Positions 1 to 8,658 of a stretch of 64,000 nt of DNA are shown piece by piece. Where the stretch lies: assembly GCA_963840725.1 (NCBI GenBank), contig CAWIZY010000016.1, positions 868,001 through 932,000 of the forward strand, written 5' to 3'. Numbering within the stretch: the first letter of the stretch is position 1; each line of letters opens with the position of its first letter. Source of the DNA: CAVWDU01 sp963840725. Its GTDB lineage: Bacteria > Pseudomonadota > Gammaproteobacteria > Pseudomonadales > Halieaceae. The position numbers were made by a program, and so were the translations under genes. Below the pieces are notes generated by a model. That model made no database searches, was not told where the DNA came from, and worked only from the letters and a program-made list of their open reading frames with translations.

Positions 1-37
1 TAAGCAAGAGCTGGCATGGATCTGCCGCGCTGGGTCA

Positions 38-67
38 TTGCGAACTGATGGTGCGGGACACTAGAAT
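38..67 (+). promoter_or_regulatory. Possible sigma-70 promoter for priA
   Basis: TTGCGA at 38-43 and TAGAAT at 62-67 are separated by 18 bases and lie about 80 bases before the priA start. This is a by-eye match to the -35/-10 consensus, with no further support. Confidence 0.3.
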
Positions 68-145
68 GCAACCTTGTCACCCCCCTCTGGCCCCGGCCGG
101 CAGCGTGACCCACTCGATCCCGTGACCCACAAGAGAAGCTGCGCC

Positions 146-2344
146 ATGCCCTTACTTCGCCTGGCGGTCCCCGTCCCGCTGCGGCGCTACTTCGACTATC
201 TGCCTCCGGCTGACCTGGACGAGGAAGCGCTGCAAGCCCTGCGGCCGGGCTGCCGATTCAGCGTGCCTTTTGGCAAGCGCACACTCACCGGCTGGCTGGT
301 GGGCCTGTCGCCCGACAGCGCGGTTCCCGAGGCCTCTTTGAAGCGGGCACTGGCCCTGCTGGACAAGCAGTCACTACTGCCACCGGCGGTCGTCGAACTC
401 TGTAACTGGGCTATCCGCTACTACCATCATCCTCCCGGAGAGGTCTTCGCGGCCGCATTCCCGAGTCGTTTGCGACAGGGCAAGCCACACCGCAGCGCGG
501 GCGTCCCCGGTTGGCGATTGACCGACCGGGGTAAGGGCTTGCCCACGGGAGCCCTCGCTCGCTCGCCGAGGCAAAGCCAGGCCCTCGCTCTATTACAACA
601 AAACCCTGAGCTGGAGCAGGCAAAATTTACTACGGACGGAATAACACCGGGTATTTTGCAGCAATTGATGAAAAAAACCCTGGTGGAACGCTGCACTATC
701 ACACCCGCGGCACAAACACCACTGAGCCGCCCGGCGCTGGCACTCAATGAGGAGCAGGCTGCGGTATTGGCAGCCATGCAGGGGTCCGCCGGCATATTCA
801 GCAGCCACCTGCTGGAGGGCGTCACCGGTAGTGGCAAAACCGAAATCTACCTGCAGTTAATCGACCAATGCCTGCAGCGCGGCGAACAGGCGTTGGTATT
901 GATTCCCGAGATCGGCCTCACCCCGCAGACGCTGGATCGCTTCCAGCAACGATTTGACGCCAGCATCGTGGTATTCCATTCCGGTCTGGCCGAGGGTGAG
1001 CGAGAGCGCGCCTGGGAAGCGGCACGAACCGGGCTCGCACACATTGTCATTGGCACCCGGTCAGCCATCTTCACGCCCCTGCACAAACTGGGCCAGATCA
1101 TTGTCGATGAAGAGCATGACCAGTCCTACAAGCAGCAGGATGGTTTCCGTTATTCCGCGCGTGATGTGGCCGTAAAGCGGGCACAGTTGGAGCAATGCCC
1201 CATTATGCTCGGTAGCGCCACACCCTCCCTGGAGAGCCTGCATAATGCCCTCACAGACCGGTATCAGCTGCACCGATTGCGCGAGCGCGCCGGTGCAGCG
1301 GCCCTGCCCGACATAAAAATCATCGACATCCGCAAGCAGGCACTCCAGGCCGGTCTTTCTGCACCCCTGCTGCAGGCCCTCAAAAGCTGCGGCGAGCGCA
1401 GCGAGCAAGCGCTGCTATTCCTCAACCGGCGGGGGTTCGCGCCCACCCTGCGGTGCCACGACTGCGGCTGGATCAGCCAGTGTGACGCCTGCGACGCACG
1501 CCTCACTGTGCACCGTCGCCGAGGCCAGTTGCGTTGTCACCACTGTGGTGGCAATGCAGCGCTGCCTCGGCGATGCCCCGCCTGCGGAGGCGCTCGCCTG
1601 CTCACTGCGGGACTGGGGACCGAGCAGACCGAAGAGTTCCTGCGGCAGCATTTTCCCGAGCGGCCGGTAATAAGAGTAGACAGTGACTCCATGCAGGGGC
1701 AGTCAGCCATGCGCGACCTGGTAGCCCAGTTGCAGCGCGGGGAGCCCTGCATTTTGCTCGGCACCCAGATGTTGACCAAGGGCCACCATTTCCCCGGGAT
1801 CAGCCTGGTGGCTGTTATCGACGCTGACGCCATGTTGTTCAGCACGGATTTTCGCGGTGAAGAGCGGATGGCACAGTTGCTCACCCAGGTGGCCGGTCGC
1901 GCAGGCCGCGCCACTGCGCCCGGCAGCGTACTGCTCCAGACCCACTACCCCGACCACCCGGCGGTGCAGTCGATAGTGACCGAGTCTTACAGTGAACGAG
2001 CCCGGGCCCTGCTCGCCCAGCGGCAGGCAACGGCCCTGCCGCCCGCCGGACAACTCATTCTGGTCCGCAGCGATTGCACTGACGCCTCTACCGCAGAAGA
2101 GTTTTTGCAATACTTGCGGGACCTGCTGGAGCCGCAGCTCCCGGCCCGCTGTCGCCTTATAGGGCCCCTGCCCTCACCCATGCAGCGACGGGCGGGACGG
2201 TTTCGCTATCAGCTGTTGGTGAGCGCACCGGACCGCCCGTCGGCACAGCGCGCGGCGAGCCAGATCGCCGGGCAAGGCGACGCTATCCCAGCCCGGCGGG
2301 GTCTGAACTGGTCACTGGATGTCGACCCGCAGGAGATCTTCTAG
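146..2344 (+). CDS. priA: Primosomal protein N' (replication restart helicase PriA)
   Basis: PriA is a 3'-to-5' superfamily 2 helicase that binds stalled forks and reloads the replicative helicase. The 732-residue protein shows the N-terminal fork-binding domain, Walker A GVTGSGKT near residue 225, a DEEH box near 320, and the paired-cysteine zinc module between about residues 437 and 482 (CHDCGW, CDAC, CHHC, CPAC). The helicase C-terminal motifs with the GRAGR box follow. I chose ATG 146 because the conserved PLLRLAVPVPLRRYFDYL start lies there and AAGAGAAG sits just upstream. The frame stays open to 74 but that stretch looks non-coding. It precedes argS, as in Pseudomonas. Confidence 0.97.
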   Translation: MPLLRLAVPVPLRRYFDYLPPADLDEEALQALRPGCRFSVPFGKRTLTGWLVGLSPDSAVPEASLKRALALLDKQSLLPPAVVELCNWAIRYYHHPPGEVFAAAFPSRLRQGKPHRSAGVPGWRLTDRGKGLPTGALARSPRQSQALALLQQNPELEQAKFTTDGITPGILQQLMKKTLVERCTITPAAQTPLSRPALALNEEQAAVLAAMQGSAGIFSSHLLEGVTGSGKTEIYLQLIDQCLQRGEQALVLIPEIGLTPQTLDRFQQRFDASIVVFHSGLAEGERERAWEAARTGLAHIVIGTRSAIFTPLHKLGQIIVDEEHDQSYKQQDGFRYSARDVAVKRAQLEQCPIMLGSATPSLESLHNALTDRYQLHRLRERAGAAALPDIKIIDIRKQALQAGLSAPLLQALKSCGERSEQALLFLNRRGFAPTLRCHDCGWISQCDACDARLTVHRRRGQLRCHHCGGNAALPRRCPACGGARLLTAGLGTEQTEEFLRQHFPERPVIRVDSDSMQGQSAMRDLVAQLQRGEPCILLGTQMLTKGHHFPGISLVAVIDADAMLFSTDFRGEERMAQLLTQVAGRAGRATAPGSVLLQTHYPDHPAVQSIVTESYSERARALLAQRQATALPPAGQLILVRSDCTDASTAEEFLQYLRDLLEPQLPARCRLIGPLPSPMQRRAGRFRYQLLVSAPDRPSAQRAASQIAGQGDAIPARRGLNWSLDVDPQEIF

Positions 2345-2485
2345 CGGCACGCCGAACGGACCGGCAAGGTTTCAAAACCGTCGCCAGTACCTTGTCCGAC
2401 TGGCCAACGGCGGTGGATGCGGCGATAATAGCCCCGCCGCAACAGGCGGCGCCCCAGCATACTCCCAGGCAGGTATCCCCCCAAA

Positions 2486-4171
2486 ATGAAGCAGGACATC
2501 ACCCGGCTTATCGAGCAGGCTCTGGAATCACTGGTCGCCGAGGGCTCGCTCCCCGAGGGCCTGCAAGCCAGCATCCAGATAGAGCGTACCCGCGACCCCA
2601 GCCACGGCGATCTGGCCAGCAACATCGCGCTCACCCTGGCAAAAGCAGCGGCGATGCCGCCCAGAGCCCTGGCCGAGAAAATCTGCTCAGCCTTACCCGA
2701 TGCATCGTTTCTGCTGCGAACAGAAATCGCCGGTCCGGGCTTTATCAATTTTTTCCTGTCCGAAAGCAGCAGCCAGGCGGTCATCGGCCGAATCCTGCAA
2801 CAGGGCGTCGACTTCGGCCGCTGCAGTGAAGGCGCGGGCCGCAAGGTGCAGGTGGAATTTGTCTCCGCCAACCCCACCGGCCCACTGCACGTCGGCCATG
2901 GGCGCGGAGCGGCAGTGGGTGACAGTCTCTGTCGCTTGCTGACGGCAACGGGCTGGGATGTGTCCAGCGAATTCTATTACAACGATGCGGGTCAGCAGAT
3001 CAGCAACCTGGCCCTGTCAGTGCAGGCCCGCTGTCGGGGGCTGGAACCCACCAGTCCCGAATGGCCGGAGGACGGCTACCGCGGCGATTACATCAAAGAG
3101 GTGGCCGCCGCGTTTTTGAACCAGGAGAGCGTCAACGCACAAGACCAGCAGGTAACCGCGAGCGGCGACGTGGACCAACTCGAGGATATCCGCAGTTTCG
3201 CGGTGGCCTACCTGAGACGTGAACAGGACCAGGATCTCAAGGCATTTGATGTCGGATTCGACGTCTACTTTCTCGAGTCATCCCTTTACGAACAAGGTGA
3301 AGTCGAGGCCGTCGTAGAGCAGCTTATCGCCAATGGCCACACATTCGAGGAGGGCGGCGCCCTGTGGCTGCGCACCACCAGCTTTGGTGATGACAAGGAC
3401 CGGGTGATGCGCAAATCCGATGGCGGATATACCTATTTTCTGCCCGATGTGGCCTACCACCTGAACAAGTGGCAACGCGGCTTCCTGCGGGTGATCGACG
3501 AACAGGGCGCTGACCACCACAGTACCGTAACCCGGGTCAGAGCGGGCCTGCAGGCGCTGGAGCAGGATATACCGGTGGGTTGGCCGGAATATGTACTGCA
3601 CCAGATGGTGACCGTGATGCGCGACGCAGAAGAGGTAAAACTCTCCAAGCGAGCGGGGAGCTACCTGACGCTGCGCGAGCTCATCAACGAAGTCGGCAGG
3701 GACGCCACCCGCTACTTCCTGGTCGCCCGGGCACCCAACTCACAGCTCACCTTCGATATCGATCTGGCCCTCTCACGCAGCAATGATAACCCTGTCTACT
3801 ATATTCAATATGCTCATGCTCGGGCCTGCAGTGTGATGCGCAAACTGGCAGAGCAGGGTCGCCAATGGGACAGCGCCAGTGCCCTGGGAGATCTCGATGC
3901 CCTCGGGGAAGAGCAGGAAAAAGCACTGCTCAGGCGCCTGGACCAGTACCCCGAAATCGTTGCCGCCGCAGCCTCGAACTGCGAGCCGCACACCGTTGCC
4001 AATTATCTGAGAGAGCTCGCGGGTGATTTTCACACCTGGTACAACGCCCACAAAATGCTGGTGGACGACCCCGGGCAGCGCAACGCCCGGGTGGCGTTGA
4101 GCCAGGGTGTGCGGCAGGTGATCGCCAACGGCCTGGATCTGCTGGGTGTTTCCGCGCCCGAGTCCATGTAG
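2486..4171 (+). CDS. argS: Arginine--tRNA ligase
   Basis: Class I aminoacyl-tRNA synthetase that charges tRNA-Arg in the cytoplasm. The 561-residue length is normal. An N-terminal Arg-tRNA synthetase additional domain is followed by ANPTGPLHVGHGRG near residue 130 (HIGH box) and KLSKRAGSY near 385 (KMSKS-like). The C-terminal DALR anticodon-binding domain includes HTWYN. It is followed four bases later by a SPOR-domain gene, so the two are probably co-transcribed. The 141 bases before the start hold no gene. Confidence 0.97.
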   Translation: MKQDITRLIEQALESLVAEGSLPEGLQASIQIERTRDPSHGDLASNIALTLAKAAAMPPRALAEKICSALPDASFLLRTEIAGPGFINFFLSESSSQAVIGRILQQGVDFGRCSEGAGRKVQVEFVSANPTGPLHVGHGRGAAVGDSLCRLLTATGWDVSSEFYYNDAGQQISNLALSVQARCRGLEPTSPEWPEDGYRGDYIKEVAAAFLNQESVNAQDQQVTASGDVDQLEDIRSFAVAYLRREQDQDLKAFDVGFDVYFLESSLYEQGEVEAVVEQLIANGHTFEEGGALWLRTTSFGDDKDRVMRKSDGGYTYFLPDVAYHLNKWQRGFLRVIDEQGADHHSTVTRVRAGLQALEQDIPVGWPEYVLHQMVTVMRDAEEVKLSKRAGSYLTLRELINEVGRDATRYFLVARAPNSQLTFDIDLALSRSNDNPVYYIQYAHARACSVMRKLAEQGRQWDSASALGDLDALGEEQEKALLRRLDQYPEIVAAAASNCEPHTVANYLRELAGDFHTWYNAHKMLVDDPGQRNARVALSQGVRQVIANGLDLLGVSAPESM

Positions 4172-4174
4172 CCC

Positions 4175-4744
4175 ATGCCCCGGGACTTCGCCCGCACTCC
4201 CAAACATGCCTCGCGCCGCAAACAGGCTCCAGCGAGCAGGCAGCCCGTGCCAGCAAAAACCGGTGGCTGGGTATGGTACTTCAGCGGTTTGATGACCGGC
4301 CTGCTGGCCAGCCTGCTGCTCTATCTTGTCACCCTGCCTCCGGAACCTGGATCACCGGCTTCGGAGCACTCTGGCACCTCGCCCGCCGGAGAAGCCGAGC
4401 CGCCCAAACCGCGGTTCGACTTTTATACCATGTTGCCAGAACAGCGCATCGATGTGCCCCCCGACCCGGCCGAGGTAGTATCGGCAGACAAACCTGCGGG
4501 AAAACGCGAAGCCTATCTGTTGCAGGCCGGATCCTTTCGTCAGAAAGCCGATGCTGACCGCCGCCGGGCGGAGCTACTGTTGCTCGGCCTCTCACCCCGA
4601 ATCGAGGAAGCCAACGGCGACAACGGGCGCTGGTTTCGTGTCTTCCTGGGCCCCTTCGAGTCCCACGCCGCGATGAAAAGCGCCCAAAGCCTCACCGCAA
4701 GCGGGGATATCGACACCCTGTTGTTAAAGCGCGCCAGCCCCTGA
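4175..4744 (+). CDS. SPOR domain membrane protein, FtsN-like
   Basis: Predicted bitopic inner-membrane protein of 189 residues. A basic cytoplasmic N-terminus (about 1-32) precedes one membrane helix (about 35-56, WYFSGLMTGLLASLLLYL). A proline-rich periplasmic linker and a C-terminal SPOR domain (about 110-187, with YLLQAGSFRQKADADRRRA and WFRVFLGPF) follow. SPOR domains bind denuded septal peptidoglycan, and the argS-SPOR-hslVU order matches the ftsN neighbourhood in gammaproteobacteria. FtsN identity is likely but this protein is shorter than E. coli FtsN, so the symbol is left open. Confidence 0.85.
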   Translation: MPRDFARTPKHASRRKQAPASRQPVPAKTGGWVWYFSGLMTGLLASLLLYLVTLPPEPGSPASEHSGTSPAGEAEPPKPRFDFYTMLPEQRIDVPPDPAEVVSADKPAGKREAYLLQAGSFRQKADADRRRAELLLLGLSPRIEEANGDNGRWFRVFLGPFESHAAMKSAQSLTASGDIDTLLLKRASP

Positions 4745-4839
4745 CCGGGTCTCCGGCGCTTGAAATCTCCGCAGGCGCCCCCATGTCCGCCTGAGTCCGT
4801 AACTGACATCGGGGCGCACCCCCCGCGTGGAGTAAGACT

Positions 4840-5379
4840 TTGGAACAATATCGCGGCACCACTATTCTCTCGGTCCGGCGCGGCAACAGCGTCGTCATCG
4901 GTGGCGATGGCCAGGTATCGATGGGAAATACCGTCATGAAAGGCAACGCCCGCAAGGTCCGGCGCCTGCACAAGGACAAGGTCCTGGCAGGCTTTGCTGG
5001 CGGCACTGCCGATGCCTTCACCCTGTTCGAGCTTTTTGAAGCTCAACTGGACAAGCATCAGGGTCATCTGGTGCGGGCGGCTGTAGAACTGGCCAAGGCC
5101 TGGCGGACAGAGCGGGCACTGCGTCGGCTTGAAGCGCTACTGGCGGTGGCCGACAAGGATACGTCTCTGGTCATCACCGGCAACGGGGATGTTATAGAGC
5201 CGGAAGATAACCTGATCGCCATTGGTTCAGGTGGCCCCTTTGCCCAGGCTGCGGCCAGGGCGCTGCTGGACAACACCGCACTTGAAGCCCGTGATATTGT
5301 CGAAAAGGGGCTGGGTATTGCCGGGGATATCTGCATCTACACCAACCATAACCGCACCATTGAACAACTGGATTTCTAA
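4840..5379 (+). CDS. hslV: ATP-dependent protease subunit HslV
   Basis: Proteolytic subunit of the HslVU (ClpQY) protease, a dodecamer with an N-terminal threonine nucleophile. The 179-residue protein matches the family throughout (GDGQVSMGNTVMKGNARKVR, GFAGGTADAFTLFE, ITGNGDV, GSGGPFAQAAARALL). The start is TTG at 4840 with GGAGTAAG four to eleven bases upstream. This gives MEQYRG before the catalytic TTILSVRR, a short propeptide also known from some marine gammaproteobacteria, instead of the M-TT form of E. coli. Its stop overlaps the hslU start (TAATG). Confidence 0.96.
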   Translation: MEQYRGTTILSVRRGNSVVIGGDGQVSMGNTVMKGNARKVRRLHKDKVLAGFAGGTADAFTLFELFEAQLDKHQGHLVRAAVELAKAWRTERALRRLEALLAVADKDTSLVITGNGDVIEPEDNLIAIGSGGPFAQAAARALLDNTALEARDIVEKGLGIAGDICIYTNHNRTIEQLDF

Positions 5380-6704
5380 TGTCTGACATGACACCGCGCG
5401 AAATCGTCCACGAGCTGGACAATCATATTATCGGCCAGGACGCTGCCAAGCGGGCGGTGGCCATCGCGCTGCGCAATCGCTGGCGGCGGATGCAGCTGGA
5501 GGAATCGCTGCGCGCCGAAATCACCCCCAAAAATATACTCATGATAGGTCCAACCGGCGTCGGCAAGACCGAGATAGCCCGGCGCCTGGCGAAACTGGCC
5601 AACGCGCCCTTTGTGAAGGTGGAAGCCACCAAGTTCACAGAAGTGGGTTATGTCGGGCGGGACGTGGAGTCCATCGTGCGAGACCTCGTCGATGTTGCCA
5701 TGAAGATGTTCCGGGAGCAGGAAATGACCCGGGTCCGGTTCCGTGCTGAAGAGGCCGCCGAGGAACGCATTCTGGATATCCTGCTGCCACCCGCGCGGGA
5801 TACCGATGCCGACACATCCGGCGGCGGCACCCGACAGCTGCTGCGCAAGAAGCTGCGCGAAGGCGATCTTGATGACAAAGAAATCGAGGTGGAAATCAGC
5901 AGCCGCAGCACCGGCGTCGAAATCATGGCCCCACCCGGCATGGAAGAAATGACCAACCAGTTGCAGAGCATGTTCTCCAACCTGTCCAAGTCGCAACAAA
6001 AGCGTCACAGAATGCCGGTCAAGGCTGCCCTCGAGGCCCTCTGCGAAGAAGAGGCGGGGAAAATGGTCAATGAGGAAGAGCTCAAGCAGCTTGCACTGAC
6101 CGCTGCGGAGCAAAACGGGATCGTATTTATCGACGAACTGGACAAAGTCGCCAAGCGCGGCGAGACCGCCGGTGCCGATGTATCCCGAGAAGGTGTGCAG
6201 CGGGATCTGCTGCCTCTGATCGAGGGGTCTACCGTCAGCACCAAGCACGGCATGATCAAGACAGACCACATACTGTTCATTGCCTCGGGAGCGTTTCATC
6301 TGGCCAAACCGTCCGACCTGATACCGGAACTGCAGGGTCGGCTGCCGATCAGGGTGGAATTGGCAGCGCTCACTCCCGAAGACTTTGAGCGCATACTCAC
6401 CGAACCCGATGCGTCCTTGACGGAGCAATACCAGGCGCTGCTGAAGACCGAGGGGCTGCAGGTAGACTTTACTGACGAGGGGCTGCGGCGCATTGCCGAG
6501 ACCGCGTGGCGGGTCAACGAAAAAACCGAGAACATCGGCGCTCGTCGCTTGCACACGGTCATGGAACGGCTGCTCGAAGAGGCCTCGTTCAGTGCTGCTG
6601 ACGCCGGTCTGCAAGATGACAGGCTGTTGGTTGACGCGGATTACGTCGACAAACAACTCGGCGAACTGAGTGCCAACGAGGACCTCTCGCGCTTTATACT
6701 GTAA
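5379..6704 (+). CDS. hslU: ATP-dependent protease ATPase subunit HslU
   Basis: AAA+ unfoldase that feeds substrates into HslV. The 441-residue protein has Walker A GPTGVGKTE (about 57-65), the pore loop GYVGRDVES near 90, an inserted I-domain (about 110-235), Walker B VFIDELDKV near 250, and sensor and arginine-finger regions. It ends in EDLSRFIL, the C-terminal tail that inserts into HslV and activates it. The ATG overlaps the last base of the hslV stop, so the two are translationally coupled. Confidence 0.97.
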   Translation: MSDMTPREIVHELDNHIIGQDAAKRAVAIALRNRWRRMQLEESLRAEITPKNILMIGPTGVGKTEIARRLAKLANAPFVKVEATKFTEVGYVGRDVESIVRDLVDVAMKMFREQEMTRVRFRAEEAAEERILDILLPPARDTDADTSGGGTRQLLRKKLREGDLDDKEIEVEISSRSTGVEIMAPPGMEEMTNQLQSMFSNLSKSQQKRHRMPVKAALEALCEEEAGKMVNEEELKQLALTAAEQNGIVFIDELDKVAKRGETAGADVSREGVQRDLLPLIEGSTVSTKHGMIKTDHILFIASGAFHLAKPSDLIPELQGRLPIRVELAALTPEDFERILTEPDASLTEQYQALLKTEGLQVDFTDEGLRRIAETAWRVNEKTENIGARRLHTVMERLLEEASFSAADAGLQDDRLLVDADYVDKQLGELSANEDLSRFIL

Positions 6705-6714
6705 CGGACACGCT

Positions 6715-7110
6715 ATGACCGGAACCAACAAGGTGCCAACGGGCATCACCTTGCACCGCAAATCCAGGTCGCTGGAGCTGGCATACGCCGACACAACGTC
6801 CTACCAGCTGAGCTGCGAGTACCTCAGGGTGTACTCACCATCAGCGGAGGTGCGGGGCCACGGTCGAGGGCAGGAGGTCCTGCAAACCGGGAAGAGCGGC
6901 GTGGGTATCAGCGCGATTAAGCCGGTGGGCAACTACGCGCTGCAACTGGTCTTCGACGACGGCCACGATACCGGTCTGTATTCCTGGGACTATCTCCACG
7001 AGCTGTGTGTCAACCGCGAGCAGTGGTGGCAGGAATACCTGGACCGTCTGCAAGAGGCGGGCGCCAGCCGCGATCCCGATGTTCAGGTGGTGAAATTCGA
7101 TACACCCTGA
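6715..7110 (+). CDS. DUF971 (GBBH-like N-terminal) domain protein
   Basis: 131-residue protein of the DUF971 family, related to the N-terminal domain of gamma-butyrobetaine hydroxylases. Family features visible are ITLHRKSRSLELAY at the start, LSCEYLRVYSPSAEV, an internal glycine-rich VGNYALQLVFDDGHDTGLYSW, and LHELCVN. ATG 6715, ten bases after hslU, fits the family start. Members next to hslUV are common in gammaproteobacteria. Related proteins have been linked to iron-sulfur protein assembly, but no role can be read from the sequence. Confidence 0.88.
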   Translation: MTGTNKVPTGITLHRKSRSLELAYADTTSYQLSCEYLRVYSPSAEVRGHGRGQEVLQTGKSGVGISAIKPVGNYALQLVFDDGHDTGLYSWDYLHELCVNREQWWQEYLDRLQEAGASRDPDVQVVKFDTP

Positions 7111-7223
7111 ATACCGCAGCTGCTGCACCGGCAGCCAGCTCGATACTTTGCCCGCATCAGGCCTGACCCGGCGTCAGCTTCGCGCTACAATGTGGGCCCA
7201 TTCACGCCTCAATCGACGAGCTT

Positions 7224-8015
7224 ATGAGCGACACCAGTAAAGATGCCGGTGGTGACACCAGCAACGAGAAGGACACGGACACCACCCACTTCGGCTACAA
7301 GAATGTACACAAGCGCGACAAAGCGGGCCTGGTCGCCAACGTTTTTCACTCAGTAGCTGGCCAATACGATCTCATGAATGATTTGATGTCCGGCGGCGTC
7401 CATCGTATCTGGAAACGCTTCACAATCGAATTGAGCGGCGTACGCAGTGGTAACAGCGTGCTGGATATTGCCGGCGGTACGGGGGACCTGGCCGCCCGCT
7501 TCGCTACCCTGGTCGGGCCCGACGGTCGCGTGGTGCTGGCCGATATCAACGAATCCATGCTTCGGGTAGGGCGGGACAAACTACTGGACACCGGCCGTCT
7601 GGGTGCAATCGAGTTTGTGCAGGCGGACGCTCAGGCCCTGCCCTTCCCGAACGACAGCTTCGATTGCGTGAGCATCGCCTTTGGTCTGCGCAACGTCACC
7701 GACAAAGACGCGGCGCTGCGTTCCATGCTGCGGGTACTCAAACCCGCGGGTCGATTACTGATCCTGGAGTTTTCCAAACCGGAGAACGAGCTGCTGAGCA
7801 AGGCCTACGATGCCTACTCCTTCAATGTCTTACCGGCCATCGGTCGAGTCGTGGCCAATGATGGCGAGAGTTATCAGTACCTGGCTGAGTCCATTCGCGT
7901 TCACCCCGATCAGGAAACGCTGAAAGACATGATGGAAGACGCGGGGTTCAGCCGCTGTGAGTACCACAACATGACTGGGGGCATCGTCGCCCTGCACCGG
8001 GGCATCAAGGCCTGA
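7224..8015 (+). CDS. ubiE: Ubiquinone/menaquinone C-methyltransferase UbiE
   Basis: SAM-dependent methyltransferase that adds the C-methyl group in ubiquinone synthesis. The 263-residue protein has FGYKNV near the N-terminus, the SAM motif VLDIAGGTGDLAARF (about 79-93), FVQADAQALPFP and IAFGLRNVTD, plus a C-terminal NMTGGIVALHRG. The N-terminus is acidic and polar (about 25 residues) and longer than the catalytic core needs. It starts the ubiE-ubiJ-ubiB cluster. A weak CTGACC...TACAAT promoter-like pair lies at 7162-7191. Confidence 0.97.
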   Translation: MSDTSKDAGGDTSNEKDTDTTHFGYKNVHKRDKAGLVANVFHSVAGQYDLMNDLMSGGVHRIWKRFTIELSGVRSGNSVLDIAGGTGDLAARFATLVGPDGRVVLADINESMLRVGRDKLLDTGRLGAIEFVQADAQALPFPNDSFDCVSIAFGLRNVTDKDAALRSMLRVLKPAGRLLILEFSKPENELLSKAYDAYSFNVLPAIGRVVANDGESYQYLAESIRVHPDQETLKDMMEDAGFSRCEYHNMTGGIVALHRGIKA

Positions 8016-8016
8016 G

Positions 8017-8658
8017 ATGGAGCACATTCTCAACCCCACTCTGCATACCGCGGCGCTTGCCGGCCTGGAAAAAGCCGTCAACACCGCGCTGGAGCTCGCT
8101 CCCGAGGGCCGCAGCGAACTGCTCAAGCTCGATGGCAAGGTCTTCGCATTGCACTGCACGGCGCCGCCGCTGGATGTCTACCTGCAACCGGGGCCCGCCG
8201 GTATCAGCCTGATGGGCGTCTATGAGGACGAGCCAACCACCAGCGTCAGAGGCGTGGCTTCTGATTTTGCGGAACTGGCCAGCGCCACAGACCCCGCCGC
8301 CGCGCTGATCAATGGCGAGCTGGAAATCGGTGGCGACAGCGCGCCGCTCATCGAGTTGCAGCGCATCCTGAGTCAGCTCGATATCGACTGGGAGTCTCCA
8401 CTGACAGACCACCTCGGTGACGTCGCCGGGCACCAGCTGGCTGAACTGCTGCGAGGCGGCTTCCAGTGGGGCCGACAGGCGTCAAGCAGCCTGGCAAGAC
8501 AGCTGAGTGAATTCATCCACGAGGAGGCCCGGCTGACTCCGCCCCAGCTGGAGCTCGAAGACTTCTACCGGGACGTGCAGGAACTCGCGATGAAAACAGA
8601 ACGCCTGCAGTCGCGGATGGAGCGCCTGCGCAAGCGCATGCAGCGATTGCGGGAGTGA
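8017..8658 (+). CDS. ubiJ: Ubiquinone biosynthesis accessory factor UbiJ (SCP2 domain)
   Basis: 213-residue UbiJ homologue. An N-terminal SCP2 lipid-binding domain (about 15-115, with FALHCTAPPLDVYLQPG and INGELEIGGD) is followed by a helical and coiled-coil C-terminus rich in Arg, Glu and Leu that ends in repeated MERLRKRMQRLRE. UbiJ works with UbiK in the multi-enzyme ubiquinone complex by presenting lipid intermediates. It starts two bases after ubiE ends and its stop overlaps the ubiB start, confirming the ubiEJB operon. Confidence 0.93.
   Translation: MEHILNPTLHTAALAGLEKAVNTALELAPEGRSELLKLDGKVFALHCTAPPLDVYLQPGPAGISLMGVYEDEPTTSVRGVASDFAELASATDPAAALINGELEIGGDSAPLIELQRILSQLDIDWESPLTDHLGDVAGHQLAELLRGGFQWGRQASSSLARQLSEFIHEEARLTPPQLELEDFYRDVQELAMKTERLQSRMERLRKRMQRLRE

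Noticed and set aside
5376..6794. Long open frame antisense to hslU
   Set aside because: It is the complement of a highly conserved gene; high GC keeps the opposite strand free of stops. Its sequence has no recognisable family.
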